Positions 1-6,252 of a stretch of 11,366 nt of DNA are shown here, piece after piece. Both the position numbers and the translations under genes were made by a program. Origin of the DNA: JANNRW01 sp031401815 (GTDB lineage Bacteria; Desulfobacterota; Desulfuromonadia; Geobacterales; DSM-12255); NCBI GenBank assembly GCA_031401815.1, contig JANNRW010000167.1, forward strand, positions 1 to 11,366. The letters are read 5' to 3'. The notes under the pieces were generated by a model. It saw only the letters and a list, made by a program, of their open reading frames with translations, was not told the origin of the DNA and searched no databases. Position 1 is the stretch's first letter. Each line of letters opens with the position of its first letter.

Positions 1-71
1 TGAACTTTGCGGCTAATTTGCGCTGCCTGATTATCAGGCATGTCAGAGGGTGTTGCATATTTTTCAGGCAT
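1..71 (-). CDS. Possible 5' end of a divergent gene (partial, uncertain)
   Basis: Reading leftwards from the ATG at 71, 23 codons are open to the window edge. They give a hydrophilic peptide beginning MPEKYATPSDMPDNQ with no stop. I do not recognise the family. The ribosome binding site is weak (GGAAAG a few bases before the ATG). The opposite strand also has an open frame here (3-149), but its peptide is rich in Cys, Arg and Leu and looks non-coding, so the minus frame is the better candidate. Seventy bases are too few to prove coding, and the stretch could equally be the intergenic region upstream of dusB. Confidence 0.3.
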   Translation of the reverse strand, partial: MPEKYATPSDMPDNQAAQISRKV

Positions 72-121
72 CTCGCTTTCCGATCAATTTGCCGCCTGAG
101 CAGTCTCCTCTCCTTCAGGCG
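25..121. repeat. Cluster of five GCCTGA/TCAGGC hexamers with two inverted repeats
   Basis: GCCTGA or its complement TCAGGC starts at 25, 34, 64, 94 and 115. The first two form a tight palindrome (TGCCTGA, 3-nt spacer, TCAGGCA; 24-40). The last two form a hairpin with 7-bp arms CGCCTGA (93-99) and TCAGGCG (115-121) and a 15-nt loop, followed by CCTTTTATC. The cluster lies just upstream of dusB. It may be an operator region, or the second hairpin may be a weak terminator of something upstream. No function can be assigned from sequence alone. Confidence 0.5.
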
Positions 122-152
122 CCTTTTATCAACCCTTCAGCAGCTATAACCA

Positions 153-1127
153 ATGAATTCAAAACTTAAAATCGGATCTCTCGAACTGGCAGATAATTTG
201 CTTTTAGCTCCTATGGCAGGGATAACCAACTCCCCGATGCGTACTCTTGCCAGAGAGCAGGGGGCTGCGCTCTGCTTTACCGAAATGGTCAGCGTGAACG
301 GACTTGCAAGAAAAGGTGAGAAGAGTTTTGCCCTGTTGAACAGCACCCCCCTTGATCGCCCTCTCGGCGTGCAGCTTTTCGGAGATGATCCGCTGCTTCT
401 GGCAGAAGGAGCTCTCCTGTCCGCCCCTTTTTGCGATCTGATCGACATCAATATGGGTTGTCCGGTAAAAAAGGTGGTTGGCGGCGGTGCGGGGAGTGCA
501 CTGATGCAGTCACCTGACAAGGTTCGCGCTATTGTCAGAGCTGTACGACGGGCAACAGATCTGCCTCTGACCATAAAGATACGTACCGGCTGGAGTTCAG
601 AGACGGCAAATTTTCTTCTGATCGGAAGGGTTGCCCAGGATGAAGGGGCAGATGCTGTTACGCTGCACCCCAGAACCAGGGCACAGATGTTCGAAGGGTT
701 TTCTGACTGGTCACAGATCAGAGAGTTGAAGCAGGCACTGGCCATCCCGGTTCTGGGGAGCGGAGACCTTTTCACCCCGGCAGATGTGACCAGGATGTTG
801 CAGGAGACTGGATGTAACGGTGTAATGATAGCCAGAGGCGCACTCGGAAACCCATGGATATTTCGTGAAACACTGGCTCTGCAAGCCGGTCAGATGCCGC
901 AGCCGCCAACATCCTCCGAACGCGCAGAGATGGCCTTGCGGCATCTTGCTCTTTTTACACAAGCTTCAGGCGAGAGAGTGGCTGTCATGGAGATGCGCAA
1001 ACACCTCTGCTGGTATGCAAAAGGGGTTGAGGGCGCAGCAAGGTTCAGAGCCAGGGTGAACATGATAGAGAGTCGGGCAGCAATGGAAACTGCGATTTAT
1101 GAGTTTTTCCCCCAGGGAGCCAGATGA
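153..1127 (+). CDS. dusB: tRNA-dihydrouridine synthase (DusB/NifR3 family)
   Basis: This is an FMN-dependent TIM-barrel enzyme that reduces a uridine of the tRNA D-loop to dihydrouridine in the cytoplasm using NADPH. The 324 residues match the family's usual length. The N-terminal LLLAPMAGITN (16-26) is the barrel entry and FMN site. MGCPVKKV carries the proton-donating Cys103. IKIRTGW has the flavin-contacting Lys142, LHPRTR has His172, and GSGD (202-205) plus MIARGALGNPW (225-235) bind the FMN phosphate. The C-terminal helical tRNA-binding domain spans about 250-324. The ATG at 153 fits the family N-terminus although no strong Shine-Dalgarno precedes it. The stop overlaps the next start as ATGA, so dusB is translationally coupled to the sensor kinase. 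The same order, nifR3-ntrB-ntrC, is known in Rhodobacter. The exact tRNA position modified is inferred from family only. Confidence 0.95.
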   Translation: MNSKLKIGSLELADNLLLAPMAGITNSPMRTLAREQGAALCFTEMVSVNGLARKGEKSFALLNSTPLDRPLGVQLFGDDPLLLAEGALLSAPFCDLIDINMGCPVKKVVGGGAGSALMQSPDKVRAIVRAVRRATDLPLTIKIRTGWSSETANFLLIGRVAQDEGADAVTLHPRTRAQMFEGFSDWSQIRELKQALAIPVLGSGDLFTPADVTRMLQETGCNGVMIARGALGNPWIFRETLALQAGQMPQPPTSSERAEMALRHLALFTQASGERVAVMEMRKHLCWYAKGVEGAARFRARVNMIESRAAMETAIYEFFPQGAR

Positions 1128-2212
1128 AACCAGAAGATCTTCCGGAATTCTACGCAAATGTGATTGACAGCGTCGGCGATGGCGTCATAGTCATAGATCT
1201 TGAGAGTCTTGTGCTGCTGATGAACCCGGTGGCAGAGGAGATGTCGGGTGTCTCCAGCCGGATCAGTCTGGGGCAGTCATTTGCGGCAATCTTCAAGGGA
1301 GAGGCTTCATTGCTGGAGATAGTTGAAAAAAGCGCTGTCTCCGGAATGTCTATATCAGATCACGAGAATGTAGTCCTGAAAAAAGGGGGCAAGCTGACAC
1401 CGGTGAGCGTCTCCACATCACCTCTTCTTCTTGCCAACGGCATTCGAGCCGGGACTATAATCCTTCTCAGGGATCTCACCAATATCAGGGATCTTGAGGA
1501 GGCAGTAAGGAGATCTGACAGGCTCTCTGCTCTTGGCACACTGGCGGCAGGTCTTGCTCACGAGATCAAAAATCCTCTGGGGGGGATCAGAGGCGCTGCC
1601 CAACTCCTGGAGATGGAACTGGCTGAAGATGATGAACTGCGTGACTGTACCAGGGTTGTCCTGAAAGAAGTTCAGAGGGTAAACCGTATAGTGGAGGAGC
1701 TCCTTGATCTGGCTTCTCCCCGCAAGCTGAACCTGACCGGGGTGAATCTGCACAAGATTCTTGCCCATATTGTTTTTCTGCAACAGCAGGCAGTGGAGGG
1801 GCAGTCGATCACGTTTCAGCGTCATCTTGATCCAAGTATCCCGGCTGTTCTTGCGGACGAGGGGCGACTGGCGCAGCTCTTTCTGAACCTGATAAAGAAT
1901 GCAGTGGAAGCAGTTGGTGAGAGCGGGGTAGTCACCATTTCAAGCCGGATTGTGGCGGAATACAGCATGACCCAGAAGGGGGAGCGTCGCTCGCGGATGG
2001 TGGCGATTGAAATTGCTGATGATGGCACCGGAATTTCGCCGGAAGTTCTGGAGCAGCTTTTCACTCCGTTTTTTACGACCAAGGAGAAGGGTACAGGTCT
2101 TGGTCTGGCCATCTGTCAGAAGATAGTCGCTGAGCATCGCGGCATGATAAGGGTAGAGTCGGAAGCGGGGCGGGGGACAACTTTTACGGTCATGTTGCCA
2201 TTAGTGCAGTGA
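1124..2212 (+). CDS. ntrB: Soluble PAS-domain sensor histidine kinase, NtrB-like
   Basis: This 362-residue cytoplasmic histidine kinase has no membrane segment. A PAS domain covers about 8-120. The dimerisation/phosphoacceptor domain has the H-box GLAHEIKNPL with His146. The ATPase domain shows the N box LNLIKNAVEA (Asn259), the G1 box DDGTGI (299-304), the F box FTPFFTT and the G2 box GTGLGLAI (323-330). All catalytic boxes are intact. Architecture and size match NtrB, which autophosphorylates on histidine and passes the phosphate to NtrC. The partner is almost certainly the response regulator encoded next. The ATG overlaps the dusB stop by 4 bp. Nitrogen as the signal is inferred from synteny with nifR3-ntrB-ntrC. 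In Geobacter-type bacteria related kinases may serve other sigma-54 circuits, so the symbol is provisional. Confidence 0.85.
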   Translation: MKPEDLPEFYANVIDSVGDGVIVIDLESLVLLMNPVAEEMSGVSSRISLGQSFAAIFKGEASLLEIVEKSAVSGMSISDHENVVLKKGGKLTPVSVSTSPLLLANGIRAGTIILLRDLTNIRDLEEAVRRSDRLSALGTLAAGLAHEIKNPLGGIRGAAQLLEMELAEDDELRDCTRVVLKEVQRVNRIVEELLDLASPRKLNLTGVNLHKILAHIVFLQQQAVEGQSITFQRHLDPSIPAVLADEGRLAQLFLNLIKNAVEAVGESGVVTISSRIVAEYSMTQKGERRSRMVAIEIADDGTGISPEVLEQLFTPFFTTKEKGTGLGLAICQKIVAEHRGMIRVESEAGRGTTFTVMLPLVQ

Positions 2213-2219
2213 AATAAGC

Positions 2220-2291
2220 GTTGAAATGTTGAAATGTTGAGGGGTTGAGGCGTTGAGATGTTGAGGCGTTGAGATGTTGAGTTGGTGAGCA
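2220..2291. repeat. Octamer tandem array, consensus GTTGARNN, 8 to 9 copies
   Basis: Eight consecutive 8-bp units start with GTTGA at 2220, 2228, 2236, 2244, 2252, 2260, 2268 and 2276. A degenerate ninth (GGTGAGCA) ends at 2291. Units at 2244-2275 form a perfect 16-bp higher-order duplication of GTTGAGGCGTTGAGAT. The array occupies most of the gap between the kinase and regulator genes and ends 26 bp before the regulator's ATG. The length is prone to slippage by nature. I see no coding in it. Confidence 0.92.
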
Positions 2292-2317
2292 TTACTTTCG
2301 GAGTTCTGGGGTCTGTT

Positions 2318-3760
2318 ATGTCAATTAAAAGAATACTGGTTGCCGATGATGAAGAGAGCATGCGCTGGGTGCTTTCGAAGGCGCTTCGCAAGAAGGGGTT
2401 TACTGTGGATCTTGCTCGTGATGGCGAAGAAGCCCTGCGGCTGATCCGTTCCGAGAGTTACGATCTGGCTATTCTGGATATAAAAATGCCAGGCATTTCC
2501 GGACTCGACCTGCTTGACCGGGTGAGGGAAATCAGGGAGGAGCTGCTGGTCGTCATCATGACAGCTGAGGCCGGGATGAAAAATGCTGTCGAGGCGATGA
2601 AGCGAGGCGCTTACGATTATCTTTCCAAACCGTTTGATCTTGATGTCATGGACGCCATAGTCGAGAAGGCGAGCCGGGCTCGTGAGATGACCCTTGAGGT
2701 TTCCACCCTCAAAGAAGAGTTGCGGGATCATTATCTGCTGGAAAACGGGATAATCGGTAACTCTCCCGCAATGCGCGAAGTCTACAAGACCATCGGCAAG
2801 GTCGCTCCAAGCGACATGACAGTACTTATTCAGGGAGAATCCGGTACCGGCAAGGAGCTGATAGCAAGGGCGATTCACTACAACTCCCGTCGACTGGTGA
2901 AGCCATTCATAGCATTGAACTGCGCAGCTATCCCGAAGGATCTGCTGGAGAGCGAGCTGTTTGGCCACGAAAAAGGATCCTTTACCGGAGCAACAGAGAG
3001 AAAGCCGGGAAAATTCGAGCAGGCAAACGGGGGGACTGTCTTTCTTGACGAGATTGGCGACATGCCGCTGGATCTTCAGGCAAAGATTCTTCGTGTACTC
3101 CAGGAGCGGGAGATTACCCGCACCGGTGGGAGCCATAATATACATGTTGATGTACGGATAGTTGCTGCAACCAACCAGGATCTACAGCAGCTCGTACATC
3201 AACGGCTTTTCAGGGAGGATCTCTACTACAGGCTGAATGTGGTGCCGATAAATCTTCTCCCCTTAAGGGAGCGACGCGAAGATATTCTCCTTCTGATTGA
3301 CTACTTTTTGCAGAAAACCTGTGCAGAGCTCGATATTTCGCTCAAGAAAATTGATCAGAGCGCTCTTGATCTCCTTGTAGCAAACTCCTGGCCAGGTAAT
3401 GTACGGGAGCTGGAAAACGCTATCAAGCGTGCGGTCATACTCTCTTCTGATCCGCTTCTAGTGGAAAATGATTTCCCGTCGGTTGCTCCTGGCGGAGTGG
3501 TGCAAACCGGGGGTGGAGATGACCTCTCCCTTGAGGCGCTGGTTGATGCCAAACTCAGGATTTCATTTGCCAACATCGACAAGCTGGAGAGCGGCGATGT
3601 TTACAATATGGTGATTGAACAGGTCGAACGGCCACTGATCAGCCTTCTTCTGGAAAAGACTCGCTGGAATCAGGTCAGGGCTGCCAGTATCCTCGGAATA
3701 AACCGGAATACACTGCGCAAAAAGATTACCGATCTGGGGATTGAAGTTAAAAAAGGTTGA
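2318..3760 (+). CDS. ntrC: Sigma-54-dependent response regulator, NtrC family
   Basis: This 480-residue enhancer-binding activator has three domains. The receiver (1-120) has the acidic pair D10/D11, phosphoacceptor Asp54 in ILDIKMPG, and Lys104 in LSKPF. The AAA+ sigma-54 interaction domain (about 145-385) has Walker A GESGTGKE (173-180), the sigma-54 contact loop GSFTGA (220-225), Walker B VFLDEIGD (241-248) and the arginine-finger segment LFREDLYYRLN. A Fis-type helix-turn-helix lies near 440-472, ending in NRNTLRKKI. Phosphorylation by the upstream kinase should drive oligomerisation and ATP-dependent opening of sigma-54 promoters. A longer frame opens at TTG 2282 inside the repeat array, but ATG 2318, preceded by a G-rich TGGGG, starts exactly at the receiver fold and is preferred. 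The contact loop carries Ser where most family members have Ala. Confidence 0.9.
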   Translation: MSIKRILVADDEESMRWVLSKALRKKGFTVDLARDGEEALRLIRSESYDLAILDIKMPGISGLDLLDRVREIREELLVVIMTAEAGMKNAVEAMKRGAYDYLSKPFDLDVMDAIVEKASRAREMTLEVSTLKEELRDHYLLENGIIGNSPAMREVYKTIGKVAPSDMTVLIQGESGTGKELIARAIHYNSRRLVKPFIALNCAAIPKDLLESELFGHEKGSFTGATERKPGKFEQANGGTVFLDEIGDMPLDLQAKILRVLQEREITRTGGSHNIHVDVRIVAATNQDLQQLVHQRLFREDLYYRLNVVPINLLPLRERREDILLLIDYFLQKTCAELDISLKKIDQSALDLLVANSWPGNVRELENAIKRAVILSSDPLLVENDFPSVAPGGVVQTGGGDDLSLEALVDAKLRISFANIDKLESGDVYNMVIEQVERPLISLLLEKTRWNQVRAASILGINRNTLRKKITDLGIEVKKG

Positions 3761-3817
3761 CCTGGGAGAGATGCTCTTGCAACAAATCTTTTCAGAGAAT
3801 CAGCGAGTGCATCAAAT

Positions 3818-3870
3818 GTTGAGTTGTTGAGTAATTACCTCTCAACATATTCAACAACTCAACTCTCAAC
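3818..3870. repeat. Inverted pair of GTTGA-type repeats forming a 13-bp-arm hairpin
   Basis: Two direct units (GTTGAGTT, GTTGAGTA) are followed by about four units in the opposite orientation (CTCAAC/TTCAAC at 3841, 3850, 3858 and 3865). The arms GTTGAGTTGTTGA (3818-3830) and TCAACAACTCAAC (3851-3863) are perfectly complementary with a 20-nt spacer. The element lies between the regulator and methyltransferase genes and belongs to the same family as the octamer array at 2220. It has little GC and only a short T-run after it, so it is a poor match to an intrinsic terminator. Confidence 0.88.
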
Positions 3871-3879
3871 TGTTTTACC

Positions 3880-3885
3880 GGAGGT
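3880..3885 (+). promoter_or_regulatory. Strong ribosome binding site deciding the methyltransferase start
   Basis: GGAGGT sits 7 nt before the ATG at 3893. A longer reading frame begins at 3824 within the repeat, but this Shine-Dalgarno and the repeat-derived composition of the extra 23 residues place the real start at 3893. Confidence 0.85.
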
Positions 3886-3892
3886 GTCATCC

Positions 3893-4702
3893 ATGGCAGA
3901 TGTCTATGCAACAATCGCAGAAGCAGGGGATGATGTTCAGGAACGCCTTGCCGACGTGCTTGAGTGTCGTGCTGCAAATCCCAGGCAGCAGTCGATGCTT
4001 CGGGAGTATCTCGCAGATATCACGCTTTTGGCAGGAGGGGCTGCTCTTGATGTAGGGTGTGGAACCGGAGCAGTCAGCAGGGTTCTGGCTACCCTTCCAG
4101 GGGTAAGTGCAGTGACCGGGGTTGACCCTTCTCCTGTATTCCTTGCACGAGCCAGGGAGCTATCGTCCTCTGTTGCCAACATTTCGTTCAAGGAGGCTGA
4201 TGGACGTTGCCTCCCGTTCGAGGATAACTCTTTTGCCCTGGTGGTGTTCCATACCACCCTGAGCCATGTCCCTGATCCGGGAAGAGCGCTGGCTGAGGCT
4301 TTCCGGGTTCTTGTCCCGAACGGTACAGTGGCAGTATTTGATGGCAACTACACTACTACCACCCTGGCAATCGGTGAGAATGATCCGCTTCAGGCCTGCG
4401 CAGATGCAGCCATGGCAGCGCTTGTTCACGACAGATGGCTTATCCCCGGTCTGCCTGCACTGGTCAGAAATGCCGGTTTCAAGGTGATGAAACAACGCAG
4501 TTTCGGGTTTATGGAGAGTTCTGAACCGGATTACATGATGAGTTTTGCTGACCGTGGAGCCGACGTGCTGGCTGCCGACGGGATAATCGGTGCAGAGCTC
4601 GCCGCAGCGCTTAAAGCTGAAGCCCGCAGACGTGCGGCAGCCGGAAGGTTTTTCGGGCATATTGCATATGGAAGTCTTATTGCCAATAAATCAACCGAAT
4701 AA
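3893..4702 (+). CDS. Class I SAM-dependent methyltransferase, substrate unknown
   Basis: This is a 269-residue cytoplasmic protein with the Rossmann methyltransferase fold. Motif I is ALDVGCGTGA (51-60), which binds S-adenosylmethionine. GVDPS (76-80) supplies the acidic residue for the ribose hydroxyls. ADGRCLPF (102-109) is the adenine-side motif, and LSHVPDPGRAL (124-134) matches the Methyltransf_11/UbiE-like post-motif region. A roughly 120-residue C-terminal part (150-269), rich in Ala and charged residues, probably forms the substrate lid. Family similarity does not identify the acceptor, which could be a quinone precursor, a lipid or another small molecule. It lies 132 bp downstream of the regulator gene with an inverted repeat between them, so it may have its own promoter. 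It ends only 9 bp from the convergent four-cysteine gene, and I see no clear terminator between them. Confidence 0.85.
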   Translation: MADVYATIAEAGDDVQERLADVLECRAANPRQQSMLREYLADITLLAGGAALDVGCGTGAVSRVLATLPGVSAVTGVDPSPVFLARARELSSSVANISFKEADGRCLPFEDNSFALVVFHTTLSHVPDPGRALAEAFRVLVPNGTVAVFDGNYTTTTLAIGENDPLQACADAAMAALVHDRWLIPGLPALVRNAGFKVMKQRSFGFMESSEPDYMMSFADRGADVLAADGIIGAELAAALKAEARRRAAAGRFFGHIAYGSLIANKSTE

Positions 4703-4711
4703 ATCCGAAAA

Positions 4712-4819
4712 TCACTCCAGCTTTTCAAAAGTTCCTTTTTCACCGCAGTGAGGACACTTTTGCGGTTTGCAGCGCCCTTCCTTGCTGAAACCGCATGATT
4801 TGCAACGCCACTCTGTCAT
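4712..4819 (-). CDS. Tiny RCKP-type rubredoxin-like (four-cysteine) protein
   Basis: This 35-residue protein begins MTEWRCKSCGF and ends FEKLE. It has two knuckles, CKSC (6-9) and CPHC (22-25), linked by a segment containing the RCKP motif (16-19), whose Cys17 is a fifth cysteine. Two CxxC knuckles imply a bound Zn or Fe in a rubredoxin-like fold. The arrangement matches the family I know as RCKP-type rubredoxin-like; the name is from memory. Function is unknown. The start is supported by an AGGGGG Shine-Dalgarno that overlaps the end of the upstream peptidase gene, whose stop lies only 11 nt before this ATG. The gene is therefore the last cistron of the M16 operon. It is very short, but the spacing of cysteines, lysines and aromatics argues strongly for coding. 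Confidence 0.85.
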   Translation of the reverse strand: MTEWRCKSCGFSKEGRCKPQKCPHCGEKGTFEKLE

Positions 4820-4830
4820 AACTTACCCCC

Positions 4831-6252
4831 TTATTTACTGCTTTCCAGCTGTATCTCCCTGACTTCGCCGAAAGTTGACAGAGGCAGATCGAATTTGTTT
4901 TCATCACCTACTACCATGATAGTCAGTGCTTCAGGGTGCAGATATTTACGTGCAACCCTAAGAACATCATCTCTGCTGACTTTGGCAATGTTATCCCGGA
5001 AGTTTTCAAGATAGCGATCCGGATAATTGTAGTATTCGAGTCTTGCCTGCTGGGCGACTATTGAGTCTGCCTTCATGAAGCCGAATATGAAGGAGTTGAT
5101 GATCGACTCCTTTGCCTGATTCAGCTCCTCTTCGCTTACAGGCTCTTTTGTCATTCCGGCGATTATTTCGCGCATCAGGTTTATAGCCTTTGCAGTTGTT
5201 GCAGATTTTGTCTCGGTTTCAGCAATGAAAAGCCCCGGAAAGCGTCTGCCGATGTCGAAGCGGCTCCCGGCATGGTATGCCAGCCCCTGATTGGAGCGGA
5301 TCTCCTGTGTAAGCCGCGAAGTAAAGCCGCCGCCGAGTATATAGTCCATGACCCGCAGGCTGTACTGGTCAGGATTACTCTTTTCAACTCCGGCATGACC
5401 CATCCGGATAACTGACTGACTTACCGGCTTTCTTGCAAAAAGAGTCTGTTTTTTCGGGGTTGTATCAGGAGAAGAGATTGCTGGCGGTTTCAGCTCTTCC
5501 GGTTGCCACCCCTCAAAGAGCTGTTCCAGTTTTGCCACAAGCTCCTTCCGGTTAAAGTCGCCGCTGACCGCAAGAATCATCCCTTGCGGTCGATAGTAGC
5601 GCTTGTGGAAGGCCAGCATGTCGTCACGTGTGATCTTTGTGACCGATTCAATGGTTGCAACCCGCCCGAGCGGGTGATTGGCGTAAAGCGCCCTTCTCAG
5701 CTCACGCGAGGCGACATTTTTCGGATCATCGTTCTGTCTGCGAATCGCGTCAATGGTGTTTTTCCTGGCAAGCTCAACCCTTGACTGCTCAAAGCCCGGA
5801 TTCATAAGTATATCTGCATAGAGTTCCAGGGTACGGTCAAGATTTCTGGCAAGTGTGGTCATGGAGAGGCCGCCTGAATCTTCGCCGATTCCTGACTCTA
5901 TGCCGGAAGCCATGAATTCAAGCTCTGCATCAAGAGCATCCGGTTTGATGCCGGTCGTGCCGCCGCTTCTGATCAGCGCTCCGGTGAGCCCTGCGAGACC
6001 TGTCAGCTCCGGCGGCTCATAAATGCTTCCGGTGTTTATGTACGAAGTCATGCTTACAAGCGGGAGTTCATGATCTTCCAGAAGGTAGAGAATCATCCCG
6101 TTTTTCAGGGTCATACGGTCGCTTTTGGGGATAGAGAACTGTAACGGTGCAAAACTTAACGATCTGGGATCTACTGTTTTCGGTGTTGTCGTGCAAGCAG
6201 GGAGCATGAAAGCTGTGGCAAGCAGGATGAATAACAGATTATTGCGGCTCAT
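4831..6252 (-). CDS. M16B peptidase-like lipoprotein, non-catalytic partner subunit
   Basis: This 473-residue protein has a lipoprotein signal (hydrophobic 6-18, lipobox LPAC with lipidated Cys20) and is expected to be anchored in the envelope. It shows both M16 halves, but where active members have HxxEH it reads TGLAGLTGALI, so the ligands are replaced by Gly88, Gly91 and Ala92 and zinc cannot bind. The C-terminal half keeps the substrate-binding R/Y pair region TSRLTQEIRSNQGLAYH (311-327; Arg319, Tyr326). In heterodimeric M16B enzymes such as Sph2681/Sph2682 of Sphingomonas sp. A1, one subunit carries HxxEH and the other the R/Y pair, and this protein fits the second role. Its ATG overlaps the stop of the catalytic M16 gene by 4 bp, implying coupled synthesis of the two subunits. 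The physiological substrate is unknown. Confidence 0.92.
   Translation of the reverse strand: MSRNNLLFILLATAFMLPACTTTPKTVDPRSLSFAPLQFSIPKSDRMTLKNGMILYLLEDHELPLVSMTSYINTGSIYEPPELTGLAGLTGALIRSGGTTGIKPDALDAELEFMASGIESGIGEDSGGLSMTTLARNLDRTLELYADILMNPGFEQSRVELARKNTIDAIRRQNDDPKNVASRELRRALYANHPLGRVATIESVTKITRDDMLAFHKRYYRPQGMILAVSGDFNRKELVAKLEQLFEGWQPEELKPPAISSPDTTPKKQTLFARKPVSQSVIRMGHAGVEKSNPDQYSLRVMDYILGGGFTSRLTQEIRSNQGLAYHAGSRFDIGRRFPGLFIAETETKSATTAKAINLMREIIAGMTKEPVSEEELNQAKESIINSFIFGFMKADSIVAQQARLEYYNYPDRYLENFRDNIAKVSRDDVLRVARKYLHPEALTIMVVGDENKFDLPLSTFGEVREIQLESSK

Noticed and set aside
137..775. Minus-strand frame of 212 codons over dusB
   Set aside because: Ser/Arg/Pro-rich shadow of dusB with no family resemblance.
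2321..3145. Long minus-strand open frame of 274 codons across the regulator gene
   Set aside because: It is antisense to an unmistakable NtrC-type gene, has no recognisable domain, and arises from codon bias of the real frame.
3824..3892. N-terminal extension of the methyltransferase by 23 residues
   Set aside because: The residues come from the repeat element, there is no ribosome binding site for that start, and GGAGGT precedes ATG 3893.
4695..4740. Bidirectional terminator between the convergent genes
   Set aside because: Only 5-bp AT stems (GAAAA/TTTTC) are visible and they lie within the coding end of the four-cysteine gene.
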